From Acetomicrobium sp. S15 = DSM 107314 (GTDB taxonomy: Bacteria > Synergistota > Synergistia > Synergistales > Thermosynergistaceae), in contig NZ_JADEVE010000315.1 in the NCBI RefSeq assembly GCF_016125955.1, positions 1 to 48,238 on the forward strand: DNA of 48,238 nt, written 5' to 3'. The position numbers were made by a program, and so were the translations under genes. The notes beneath the pieces were generated by a model. It was not told the origin of the DNA. It saw only the letters and a program-made list of their open reading frames with translations, and made no database searches. Below are positions 8,302 through 16,669 of the stretch, piece after piece (the first letter of the stretch is position 1; each line of letters begins with the position of its first letter).

Positions 8302-9081
8302 ATGAATATTGTCGTTCTGGTAAAGATCGTGCCCGATATAGAAAAAGTCACGTTCAACGTGGAAAACGGCACGGTGGACAGGGCTTCCGCACCTCAGGAG
8401 GTCAACCCCTTCGACCTGAACGCCCTCGAAGAGGCGGTAAAGATCAAAGAAAAGGTCGGTGGAAGGGTGACAGCCGTGTGTATGGGACCTCCCGAAGCGA
8501 AGGAGGCCCTCAAAGATGCCCTGGCGAGGGGCGCCGACAGGGCGATTTTGCTTTCGGACAAGAAGCTGGCCGGCTCTGACACCCTTGCCACCTCATACGC
8601 GCTCTCCAGCGCCATAAAAAAGCTGGGCGAATTCGACCTGATATTGTGCGGCGAAAAGGCCACAGACGGCGACACGGGCCAAGTGGGGGCCGAAACAGCG
8701 GAGCATTTGGGCATTCCCCACGCCTATTACGTCTCGCTCCTTTCCATCGAAGGAGAAAAAGCCGTCGTGCATTCAGAGATGGAAGACAGGCTCCTCGTCA
8801 TGGAATTTCCTCTGCCAATGTTAGTCTCCGTGACCAAAGACATAAACACCCCCCGGCTGCCATCGCTTAAAAGCAAGCTCGCTTCCCGCAAAAAGGAGGT
8901 AGAGGTATGGTCCGCCGTTGACATAGGAGCAGACGAAACTAAGCTTGGTTTCCCGGGCTCTCCCACGATGGTTTACAAGGTAACGTTTCCCACCGAAGAA
9001 GGAAGAAAAGGCCTTATTTTCAAAGACACAAACGAGGGAGTCAAAGGAATAGCCAAAGCCCTCACGTTTTTTAAGGCTTAA
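8302..9081 (+). CDS. etfB: Electron transfer flavoprotein beta subunit
   Basis: A 259-residue EtfB, the subunit that binds AMP or a second flavin and accepts electrons from dehydrogenases to pass on through EtfA. The N-terminus MNIVVLVKIVPD, NPFDLNALEEAVKIKE and CGEKATDGDTGQVGAETAEH are characteristic. Length is normal. GAAAGG lies 5 bases before the ATG. Unusually it stands alone: the following 355 bases hold no gene, and the only etfA in the window is at 41224, next to a GlcD-type oxidase and without its own etfB. In Acetobacterium-type lactate dehydrogenase systems the order is etfB-etfA-glcD, so this EtfB may be the displaced partner. Confidence 0.92.
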   Translation: MNIVVLVKIVPDIEKVTFNVENGTVDRASAPQEVNPFDLNALEEAVKIKEKVGGRVTAVCMGPPEAKEALKDALARGADRAILLSDKKLAGSDTLATSYALSSAIKKLGEFDLILCGEKATDGDTGQVGAETAEHLGIPHAYYVSLLSIEGEKAVVHSEMEDRLLVMEFPLPMLVSVTKDINTPRLPSLKSKLASRKKEVEVWSAVDIGADETKLGFPGSPTMVYKVTFPTEEGRKGLIFKDTNEGVKGIAKALTFFKA

Positions 9082-9436
9082 CCACCTACGCGTAACCTCA
9101 AGGTCAGGTCTTTTCTTTTGTATTTTTACCCCTTCTAACTCTTGTTCTCCCTCACTTCTACATCTACCTTAGCTCACCCGCGCAGGCGATGACTTGACTC
9201 ATCTCATTTACCTCTTTTGAACCGTATCTCTCATATCTAAAAGCAGAACCACTCTGACCTCATAACCAACACTTCTAATTGAGTAAGAGGCTGCCCGAAG
9301 TTTTGCCTGCGCTGTGGCCTGCAACCGACTTTACTCCCAATAACACAGCAAAGATACTGATATGCCAGCTGAAAAATCGATTAAGTTTTTCTTTAGATTG
9401 ATATAAAAGGCAGGGTATTGTTTTTGGTAACAGGCG
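9082..9436. other. Gene-free spacer between etfB and citF
   Basis: No convincing coding frame or hairpin terminator is visible. The left part (9091-9165) carries a degenerate copy of a pyrimidine-rich repeat also seen at 17731 and 18681. A GAGGCTG word at about 9286 also occurs at 17699. The right part is AT-rich. It reads as the junction of the AT-rich citrate block with older sequence. Confidence 0.4.
9091..9165 (+). repeat. Degenerate intergenic repeat, copy A
   Basis: The sequence around GGTCAGGTCTTTTCTTTTG, preceded by a CGTAACCTC word, resembles CCAGGTCTCTACTTTTTGTG preceded by CATAACCCT at 18681 and GTCGGGCCTTTACTTTTTATG at 17741. Both are followed by a run of CT-rich words. Similarity is judged by eye and is imperfect. 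Such GGTCAGGTC...CTTTT words can occur at ends of REP/IS200-like elements, but no transposase is nearby. Confidence 0.35.
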
Positions 9437-11002
9437 TCAGCATTTCAGTCCATATATAACATCGAGGATTGAGCCATCACGATACTCCACTATCGCAGCA
9501 ATCCGCGATTCGTCAAATCCAATTGGATCCATACAGCCAGTAAGAGTTTCTGTTTCCATACGTAGTTTTTCAATATCGATCACGCGAACGCCACCTTTAA
9601 GGGCTAACTTCAGAAGGTCCTCCCTGCGTGGGCTGATACATACGCCTCGTTCGGTAACAATCGCATCTACGCACGCGCCGGGGGTACAGATGGTTTGGAC
9701 ATTCTTTTTGATAGAAGGCAATCCCTTACGGAAGCTAGGCAAGACTACTACAGTTAACGCCGCACCAGCTGCTGCATCGGGATGGCCCCCCATCCCGCTA
9801 CGCAAACGCCCATTATGACCAGTCAAAAGGTTGACGTTAAAATCCACGTCGACATCAAGGGCACCTAAAACGGCTACGTCGAGTTGATGGGTCATGCATC
9901 CGGCATTGAAGGGATTCGCATACCAAGAGGCATCAATTTCATAATGGGTAGAATTTCGAAGCATAGAAGCCCCCATAGCTGGGTCGAAACTCTGAACATC
10001 GTAAAGAGCCTTAAATAGACCTTCTTCCAGTAAGGGAACCATATCGGCAGTGATGCCACCAAGAGCAAAACTGCCTGCAACCCCTTTTTGCTGCATATAT
10101 GCACGCACATATTGCGTCACTGCCATGGAGATCCCCCCTCCACCGGCCTGATAGGAAAAACCAGGACGAATGGCGCCAGAGGCAACGATTAGTTCATAGG
10201 CATGATAAGCCAATGCCAACTGTGTAGGGCTTTTGGTGACGCGTATCGATCCAGTAGCCAACTCTCGAGGGTCACCGATAGAATCCAACACTACCACTTG
10301 GTGTACTAAATATTGTGGGATGGAAATACGGGGAGTCAGGGGGAATTCGACTAAATTATCAGTAACTGCGATTACATGTCTGGCAAAACGGGCGTCATGA
10401 ATGCCATAACCTAAAGAACCAAACGCCGAGGGGCCACTTATGCCAGTCATGTTGCCGCACTTATCACATGCAGAGGCGGCCACAAAAGCCACATCGATAG
10501 ATATGGATCCCTCCTCTACAGCTCGAGCGCGGCCGCCATGGGTTCGGATAACAACGGGTGGGAGATATTCATTCTTAGTCTGATAATAGTCACCCACAGC
10601 ACCTCGAATGGAGGCACAAATCTGTCGGATCAAACCAGAGTTGATATAATCCACTACAAAGTCATGACACTCTAATAACGCTGAACTTACCAGCGTAAGA
10701 TCCTTAAATCCCATATTGTCAAGCTCTGCCAGTACTTGAGAAATCACTCTATCGCCATTTCTTAGATGATGATGAAAACTGATAGTCATTCCGTCGCGAA
10801 GACCAGAACGCTCAATAGCTGCTCGCAGGTCAGGCGCTACTTTATTTGTGTTAATTGGAATCACATCACGCTTGACTGCCGCAATAGCATTGAAGGTAGG
10901 AGACGTAGTAACTCCTGTTACTCCAGCGAACGGACGAACGCTACCTATCCCTGACAGCTCAGTAGGGACTAAGCGTCCGGCTGCGTTTTTTACCATATTC
11001 AC
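9437..11002 (-). CDS. citF: Citrate lyase alpha subunit (citrate-ACP transferase)
   Basis: CitF transfers citrate to the acyl carrier protein CitD by exchanging with acetyl-ACP, the first half of citrate cleavage to acetate and oxaloacetate. The 521-residue length and the N-terminus with PTELSGIGSVRPFAG match CitF, a CoA-transferase-fold protein; RTHGGRARAVEEG, GGGISMAVTQYV and GRLRSGMGGHPD are recognisable blocks. It starts with GTG at 11002, whose GTGA overlaps the citE stop, with GGAGG 7 bases upstream, so translation is coupled. It is the last gene of the cit block. The sequence is visibly more AT-rich than the flanking regions. A citramalate-lyase-type enzyme with the same subunit plan cannot be excluded. 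Confidence 0.92.
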   Translation of the reverse strand: MNMVKNAAGRLVPTELSGIGSVRPFAGVTGVTTSPTFNAIAAVKRDVIPINTNKVAPDLRAAIERSGLRDGMTISFHHHLRNGDRVISQVLAELDNMGFKDLTLVSSALLECHDFVVDYINSGLIRQICASIRGAVGDYYQTKNEYLPPVVIRTHGGRARAVEEGSISIDVAFVAASACDKCGNMTGISGPSAFGSLGYGIHDARFARHVIAVTDNLVEFPLTPRISIPQYLVHQVVVLDSIGDPRELATGSIRVTKSPTQLALAYHAYELIVASGAIRPGFSYQAGGGGISMAVTQYVRAYMQQKGVAGSFALGGITADMVPLLEEGLFKALYDVQSFDPAMGASMLRNSTHYEIDASWYANPFNAGCMTHQLDVAVLGALDVDVDFNVNLLTGHNGRLRSGMGGHPDAAAGAALTVVVLPSFRKGLPSIKKNVQTICTPGACVDAIVTERGVCISPRREDLLKLALKGGVRVIDIEKLRMETETLTGCMDPIGFDESRIAAIVEYRDGSILDVIYGLKC

Positions 11003-11892
11003 GGCAATACCTCCTCGGGATCACAAGGAATGCCAGCTTGCGCCAACACGTGTATAGCTTGACGGATAACTGGACCATCTACCATCTTTCCGTTAACGCT
11101 GAAGACGCCACGCCCTTCTGCACGAGCTACCTTCGCCGCGGCAATCACATCCATAGCGTGGAACAAAATCTCCTCAGGAGGATAAAAACCTTCGTTAATA
11201 ACTCGAATCTGAGAAGGATGAATTGCTGACTTGCCAGCAAAACCCATCGCTGCAGCCAACTTGGTGCTGGCCAGTAGACCTTCCATATTGTCAATGTCCG
11301 TGTAAACGGAGTCAAAACAATCGATCCTCGCTGCTTTTGCTGCTAAAACTACACGACTTTTTACATAAGCTAATTCTTCACCAGACAATGTCCTTCGAAT
11401 GCCCATATCAGCCATTAAGTCCTGTTCACCCAATCCAATACCTTTTACGCGAGAACAACTGCGCACTAAATTTGCTACATTCTCTACGGCTCGTGCCGAT
11501 TCCAGCAGGATGTGAAGGCCAATACCGCCCTCAGGCAACCCATTAGCCCTCTCGAGCTCTGATATTTTTCTATCAACCGTACATATGTCATCTGTAGACT
11601 CAACTTTCGGCAAGCGAATCACATCAGGATTTGCCGGAACAACCTCTATCAAATCCGCCTCCCACCATGGAGTAGACACATCGTTAATTCTAACCACTTT
11701 CCCAACATCGCCAAAAGAAAGACAACGCAGCGCATAGGTTACAAGGCGTCGAGCTTCATCTTTATGCCTTGGGGCCACGGCATCCTCCAAGTCAAGAATT
11801 ACACAATCAGCGCCCAGAGAAGCACAACTTTGTAGCATGGCTGGGTTATTACCTGGGACAAAAAGCAATGAACGCTTAAGCTTTAATGCCAT
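10999..11892 (-). CDS. citE: Citrate lyase beta subunit (citryl-ACP lyase)
   Basis: CitE cleaves citryl-ACP to acetyl-ACP and oxaloacetate in the cytoplasmic citrate lyase complex. It is a TIM-barrel protein of the HpcH/HpaI-CitE family. Visible features are RSLLFVPGNNP near the N-terminus, DLEDAVAP with the metal-binding acidic residues, VRIND with the substrate Arg, LLESA with the metal Glu, GKSAIHPSQI toward the end. The likely start is the ATG at 11892 (297 residues), with GGAAGGAAAG upstream and MALKLKRSLLFVPG as expected; the open frame extends ten codons further. It overlaps the end of citD by 17 bases and the start of citF by 4. Confidence 0.93.
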   Translation of the reverse strand: MALKLKRSLLFVPGNNPAMLQSCASLGADCVILDLEDAVAPRHKDEARRLVTYALRCLSFGDVGKVVRINDVSTPWWEADLIEVVPANPDVIRLPKVESTDDICTVDRKISELERANGLPEGGIGLHILLESARAVENVANLVRSCSRVKGIGLGEQDLMADMGIRRTLSGEELAYVKSRVVLAAKAARIDCFDSVYTDIDNMEGLLASTKLAAAMGFAGKSAIHPSQIRVINEGFYPPEEILFHAMDVIAAAKVARAEGRGVFSVNGKMVDGPVIRQAIHVLAQAGIPCDPEEVLP

Positions 11893-12160
11893 CTGGCATC
11901 TTTCCTTCCAGCGCTCGCTCAAGTGCTACCTCTATCCTGGCACAAATCACAAAAGTCAAGGCGCCAAAATCTTCTACCGCCAAACGAACCTTCGGCATGC
12001 CATAACGCGCTAAAATTTCTCGAATCAGTGTATCAGTACGAGTAGCAAAAAGCTGACTGTTTTCACCCCTATAAATCCACTCTGTCCTTTCAGCCGGCTC
12101 GACCATAACGAGGCAGTCGCACTTTTCGCTGGAACCAGCCTGCACTGTATGTAAAACCAT
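11876..12160 (-). CDS. citD: Citrate lyase acyl carrier protein-like subunit
   Basis: CitD is the acyl carrier of citrate lyase, carrying a phosphoribosyl-dephospho-CoA arm on a Ser. This 94-residue protein has the expected size and fold words: AGSSEKCD at the N-terminus, ILARYGMPKVRLAVEDFGAL and an Ala-rich C-terminal helix. In well-studied CitDs the motif is AGTLESxD with the modified Ser directly after Glu. Here that position is Lys, with Cys next and two Ser just before the Glu. The modification site is therefore missing, shifted or misaligned by eye. A strong GGAGG precedes the ATG. citC, citX and citG, needed for charging and arm synthesis, are not in the window. Confidence 0.85.
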   Translation of the reverse strand: MVLHTVQAGSSEKCDCLVMVEPAERTEWIYRGENSQLFATRTDTLIREILARYGMPKVRLAVEDFGALTFVICARIEVALERALEGKMPDGIKA

Positions 12161-12285
12161 CCCCTACCTCCTCCGTTGCTATTTAATCATTCACAGAAAT
12201 CATTTTTTAACGACAATCTCATCATTTAGGGCTCATACGAACCATGGGTATAGATATGCTTCTCTGAACATGCGCCTTAAAAATA

Positions 12286-14229
12286 TTATTGTAGAGAATA
12301 TGACGATATCCGCGCTCGTTGCTTTGTGAGTAGATAAAGGAGAAGCAAAATTATTAACCCGCAAATATCCGAAAGTATACCAGGATAAAGCAATACCAAC
12401 GAACCTGTCAAAGCTAACAAACGTTCATACCAATGTAGAGGAGCCATCATGTAGTTTTCCGAGGCGGAGGCTAACAAAAACACACCGATAATGGCTGTGA
12501 CCACGGCCTGTGTCGTAGTAATCCAGCTGGTAACGTTGGTCAACAAGATCTCAGGAGCCAAGACAAAAATAAAAGGAACAATAAAACCAGGCAGTGCTAA
12601 CTTTACAGCAGTAAAGGCTGTCCTGTTTGGATCTGATCCGGCAATGCCAGCAGCAGTATAGGCTCCCACGCAAACCGGAGGAGTTACCGTAGACAACACA
12701 GCATAAAAGAATACAAACATATGGGCATCCAAAGGATTAACACCTAACAAGACCATAGCAGGGGCTGCTACTACACTAGCCATGACATAGCTGGCCGTTG
12801 AGGGCATTCCCATACCAAGAAGTACGGAAAGAATCATTGCCATTATCAGTGTAAATATCAAATGTCCCTGAGTTAAGGCAAGAATGGCGTCACCGATACG
12901 CAAGGCAATGCCGGTAGCTCCCATCATGCCAACTGCTACTCCGACAATAATACAAGCCATAGCAACTGAAAGAGCTACCTTGGAACCACTCTCTAAAGCA
13001 GATATCAGTGCCTTCACGCTCAGACGATCAGATTTCTTCACAAAACTAAGGAGCACGCAGCTGATAATGCCCCAGCATCCTGAATAAAGCGGATTATACC
13101 CTTTTACAAGAAAGTAAACTATGATAAACAGAGGAATTGCTTTATAACCGCTATTTAAGAACACTTTGCCAGCCTTGGGTAATGTATCCTTGGAAAGGCC
13201 TTGGAGTCCAAGTCGAGAAGCCTCAAGACTGAGAGAACACCAAATACCCCAGAAATAAAGAAAGGCAGGAATAATCGCAGCCAAAATGACCTTAGTATAG
13301 GAGATACTGAGGGCATCTGCAATTATGAACGCCGCGGCACCCATGACAGGAGGCATGATTTGACCACCAGATGAAGCTGCTGCCTCTACGGCTGCAGCAA
13401 AGTGAGACGGATATCCAATTTGTTTCATCAGCGGAATTGTAAAAGTGCCAGTAGTAGCCACATTAGCCGAGGTACTACCGCTAATGGTTCCCATAAGGGC
13501 GCTAGACACCACAGCAATCTTTGCCGGCCCACCTTTACGATGTCCCGTAAGAGCCATGGCGATGTCATTGAAAAAATCCGCTGTATTGGTTACCTTCAAA
13601 AAGGCTCCAAACAAAATAAACAGATAAATGTAAGTGGCAGAAACACCTGTTACCAAACCAAAAAGGCCATCGGTGGTAAGATAGAGTTCTTCAATAATAC
13701 GGGGTACCGACAGCCCAAAGTGCTGAAGCGGGCCGGGCATAGAACGTCCAAAATAGGCAAAGAGTAAAAATAAAGAACAGAAACAGGGGAGAATATAACC
13801 TAAGACTCGGCGTCCAGCCTCAAAAACTAAAGCCGTGAAGATTCCACCAAGGACTATTTCATAGCCATAGGTTATACCTGCACGCAAGGCTATGCTCTCG
13901 TAGCCAAAAAAGACATAAAGGGCACAACCAGCTGAAGCTATAGCCAAAAACCAATCCAAGAGAGACGCTCGATTTCGTGGCGAATTTTTCGAAGCTGGAT
14001 ACAACAAAAAGATCATAAATAATACAAAAGCCACGTGAAAGCTACGCTGCTGCATGGTAGGCAAGAGCCCAAAAAAAGCTGTATAGAGTTGAAAAACTGC
14101 AAGGGAAACCGCCAACACCGTAATGAGCTTGCCTACAGGGCCCATTAAAAGGCGCTGCTTTCCTGCTTGGGTAGCAGTAGTTCTATTGGTGGTATTAGAT
14201 GGCGTAATAATGGAAACAGGAGAACTCAT
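12286..14229 (-). CDS. Fused TRAP transporter permease (DctQM type, TAXI-associated)
   Basis: A 647-residue polytopic inner-membrane protein in which the small (4-helix) and large (12-helix) TRAP permease subunits are fused, the form that works with TAXI-type binding proteins. TRAP systems import organic acids with a sodium gradient. Visible features are a hydrophobic N-terminal quarter, then the DctM-like SGSTSANVATTG, GGQIMPPVMGAAAFI and LGMGMPSTASYV loops typical of fused permeases. The ATG at 14229 is preferred over the upstream GTG at 14238 because CAGAGGTG sits 6 bases before it. The TAXI binding protein gene lies upstream in the same direction and the citrate lyase genes lie downstream, so the substrate is probably a tri- or dicarboxylate. 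Confidence 0.92.
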   Translation of the reverse strand: MSSPVSIITPSNTTNRTTATQAGKQRLLMGPVGKLITVLAVSLAVFQLYTAFFGLLPTMQQRSFHVAFVLFMIFLLYPASKNSPRNRASLLDWFLAIASAGCALYVFFGYESIALRAGITYGYEIVLGGIFTALVFEAGRRVLGYILPCFCSLFLLFAYFGRSMPGPLQHFGLSVPRIIEELYLTTDGLFGLVTGVSATYIYLFILFGAFLKVTNTADFFNDIAMALTGHRKGGPAKIAVVSSALMGTISGSTSANVATTGTFTIPLMKQIGYPSHFAAAVEAAASSGGQIMPPVMGAAAFIIADALSISYTKVILAAIIPAFLYFWGIWCSLSLEASRLGLQGLSKDTLPKAGKVFLNSGYKAIPLFIIVYFLVKGYNPLYSGCWGIISCVLLSFVKKSDRLSVKALISALESGSKVALSVAMACIIVGVAVGMMGATGIALRIGDAILALTQGHLIFTLIMAMILSVLLGMGMPSTASYVMASVVAAPAMVLLGVNPLDAHMFVFFYAVLSTVTPPVCVGAYTAAGIAGSDPNRTAFTAVKLALPGFIVPFIFVLAPEILLTNVTSWITTTQAVVTAIIGVFLLASASENYMMAPLHWYERLLALTGSLVLLYPGILSDICGLIILLLLYLLTKQRARISSYSLQ

Positions 14230-14238
14230 AAAAATCAC

Positions 14239-14672
14239 CTCTGATTATAGATACAAAGCAGTAGGATAGAACATTTAGACCCTCGTTTTTAAACATCACC
14301 CGACATGCGCCTTAGACATTCAATTGTGCCCATCGATCCGAGCTGCCAATTGTGTCTAACCTATCCGCACCGTTTTTGCCAGACAGGAGCGCTAATTTAA
14401 CCCCGTGTTCATCCTCACGCATTTGCTGTCCTTTGAGAGCCTGAGACTACGTTTACGCTAACTCGTCATAACAATTTAGCTTGATAATGTAATCCTTAGA
14501 GCATAAGCATTTATTTCCGCTACAACTGCCCCTTCGGATTTCACCTTACTGTGAAGACTCTCATCTTGGATAACAGGCTGCACTGTCTCGCCTACCAGTA
14601 GACCTTTTCCCAGAGGTAGCATCCTGAGCATAAATTGGGGGGCACGGCCCCCCAAGCCATTAAAAATACAAA
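14239..14672. other. Spacer between TAXI protein and fused permease genes
   Basis: No coding frame is credible. It contains the strong hairpin at 14635-14655 just after the TAXI gene. It also has a direct repeat of CAATTGTG at 14321-14328 and 14347-14354, about 90 bases ahead of the permease start on the minus strand, which could be regulator half-sites or chance. The large spacer suggests that the permease and cit genes have their own promoter, but none was clear. Confidence 0.4.
14635..14655 (-). terminator. Hairpin after the TAXI gene
   Basis: A perfect 9-bp stem (TTGGGGGGC ... GCCCCCCAA) with a 3-base loop starts 18 bases past the TAXI stop codon. On the minus strand it is followed by ATTTATG, a weak T run. 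It could end most transcripts after the binding protein gene, giving more binding protein than permease, or protect the 3' end. Confidence 0.7.
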
Positions 14673-15623
14673 CTACTTAAGCAGACCAACTTCTTTATAA
14701 TATCTCAAAGCACCGGGATGAATATCCATGATACAACCATTAAGGGCGTTCTCAATGCTGAATTCAGCAAAGTAATTGGGAAGCCGGTCTTTTAAAAACT
14801 GTACATTCTCATACATCATCTTAACGGTCTTGTAAACTACATCTTCCTTCATATCTGCGTAAGTAAACAAGGCTCCTACCGCTGCAATTGTAGGAATGTC
14901 CTGATCGTAACCCTTATAGGTGCCTGCAGGAATGACTGAGGGAATAAAGAAGGGATTTTGTTCTAAGATCATGGCGCGTTGCTCTGGATCAATGGGTAAA
15001 AGACGCACGTTTTTAGTGAGCATATCCTCAACCTGCGCGTTGGGATAAGTGGTAAGCCAGACGTGGCCTTGCACAGCACCAGTCTGGAGAGCCTCCACAA
15101 CTTCAGAACGGCCATAACGATCAATCTTTATATCTTCGTCTTTTATTCCATAAGCGCCGAGGATGATGCGGCAGTTAGTTTCGATGCCCTGACCGATAGA
15201 ACCATAGTCAACCCGCTTGCCTTTCAAATCGGCAATGCTTTTGATGTCGTCACCATTGACAAGAATATGAGCAGGCATAGGATAAATTGCCGTTACAAAA
15301 CGAATCTGTTTGAGGGGGCGCCCCTCAAAACTACCGATGCCGTTCCACGCCTCATATGTTGTTGCAGATTGAGACAGGCCAAATTCCATATCTTTTTTCT
15401 CAAGAGCAACCAAATTTTTTGCTGAGCCACCAGTAACGGCCGTATAATTAATGCCATTTTTTACAGAATTTCCCAACTGGGCGATGGTATTACCGATCAA
15501 ATAAAAGCCACCGCCTACGGTACTGGTCCCAATGCGAGCAAACTCAGACGCACACGAAATCCCTGCAACCGCAAACACAAGCGTTGCTGCCAACAGAATC
15601 CCCACCATGCTTTTGCGAATCAT
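14673..15623 (-). CDS. TAXI-family TRAP transporter substrate-binding protein
   Basis: A 316-residue periplasmic binding protein of the TAXI family (TRAP-associated extracytoplasmic immunogenic). The N-terminus has two basic residues, a hydrophobic core and a likely cleavage site after ISCA or ASC-A-S (signal peptide about 25 residues). The mature part begins with RIGTSTVGGGFYLIG, the family hallmark, and later has DLKGKRVDYGSIG and LPIDPEQ-type segments. AAAGGGGGT precedes the ATG. It is followed by a strong hairpin and then the fused TRAP permease that it should deliver substrate to. Its ligand is unknown; clustering with citrate lyase suggests a tricarboxylate or related acid. Confidence 0.93.
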   Translation of the reverse strand: MIRKSMVGILLAATLVFAVAGISCASEFARIGTSTVGGGFYLIGNTIAQLGNSVKNGINYTAVTGGSAKNLVALEKKDMEFGLSQSATTYEAWNGIGSFEGRPLKQIRFVTAIYPMPAHILVNGDDIKSIADLKGKRVDYGSIGQGIETNCRIILGAYGIKDEDIKIDRYGRSEVVEALQTGAVQGHVWLTTYPNAQVEDMLTKNVRLLPIDPEQRAMILEQNPFFIPSVIPAGTYKGYDQDIPTIAAVGALFTYADMKEDVVYKTVKMMYENVQFLKDRLPNYFAEFSIENALNGCIMDIHPGALRYYKEVGLLK

Positions 15624-15829
15624 ACCTATACCCCCTTTGTTCTTAAAGTTGTGCTGTTTGCCTGAAATTACAATTACCCAACAACAACTCTTTTAGCCTT
15701 GCACATAGCAAGCTTATTTAAAAGTCATCAAACTGCCCTAACGAGCCTTTTCAATTTCAGTATGCCGAAAACCTATCTTTTGCATCTTTCCCTCTTCCTT
15801 CTTCTCTCTCGAAAACTCAATTGTAGCCC

Positions 15830-16627
15830 TTAGCTTAGAGACACTGCCCTCATGTCATCCATGGTTGCACCTATATGGTGTGAGATTTCAACAGCAGCGT
15901 TTTTTGCTTCTTCTATTGTTTCTTGTGTTATCTCAAATCGCGATGCTGGTCCACTTACACTTAACGCAGCTATTATTTTATCTTCTTCATCAAATATAGG
16001 CGCAGCGACTGCCACAACGTCAACATCCCGCTCGCCAAAGCTTACTGCGTATCCTTGCCTACGAACTTTTGCTAATTCAGTCCTAAACAAATAAGGATCG
16101 CTTATAGTATTTTTAGTAAGGGGTTTAAGTTTTGTGATGGCAATAATTTCCTCTATAAATTCTTCAGGCTGCCACGCTAAGAGCACTTTGCTCGCAGCGC
16201 CGCAATATGCAGGAACTTTTTGTCCCACGCGAACAGCCTGCCGCACCAGGTGTAATCCTTCAGCTTGTTTTATACAGACACGATCGTAACCATCAAGAAC
16301 GTAAAGGTTCACCGTTTCCTGAGTCGTGTCACGCAACCTCTCCATTACAGATTGTGAAACATAATCCAAATTTATGGCACTTTTTGCCACGGTGCCTAGA
16401 TGAAAAAGTTTAATACCTAAGCGATACTTGAGCGTTTTTGTGTCCTGACATACGAAACCTTCTTGTTCGAGTATTCGCAATAACCAATGCACCGTGCTCT
16501 TAGGCAAACCGGTCTTTCTCGCAATTTCGCTGACTCCCAAGACGGACGCCTCGAGCGAAAACGAAGAAAGCACTCGCAAAGCTCTACGTATTGGCATACC
16601 TACCAGTCTCGTATTTTGCTCCCCCAT
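15830..16627 (-). CDS. IclR-family transcriptional regulator (cit block)
   Basis: A 265-residue IclR-type regulator with an N-terminal winged helix-turn-helix (about residues 13-75, including SEIARKTGLPKSTVHWLL) and a C-terminal GAF-like effector domain with AAPIFDEEDKIIAALSVSGP. IclR proteins act as dimers at promoters of catabolic genes. GAGGGAGC precedes the ATG. It sits between the isocitrate-lyase-family gene and the TAXI gene on the same strand and so is likely to control this block. An inverted repeat TGAATATCGTTCA ahead of the block (17628-17640) is a candidate site. The effector is unknown. Confidence 0.93.
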   Translation of the reverse strand: MGEQNTRLVGMPIRRALRVLSSFSLEASVLGVSEIARKTGLPKSTVHWLLRILEQEGFVCQDTKTLKYRLGIKLFHLGTVAKSAINLDYVSQSVMERLRDTTQETVNLYVLDGYDRVCIKQAEGLHLVRQAVRVGQKVPAYCGAASKVLLAWQPEEFIEEIIAITKLKPLTKNTISDPYLFRTELAKVRRQGYAVSFGERDVDVVAVAAPIFDEEDKIIAALSVSGPASRFEITQETIEEAKNAAVEISHHIGATMDDMRAVSLS

Positions 16628-16669
16628 CTAATTGCTCCCTCAAATATCCTGCGCCCAAACTGACTGAAA

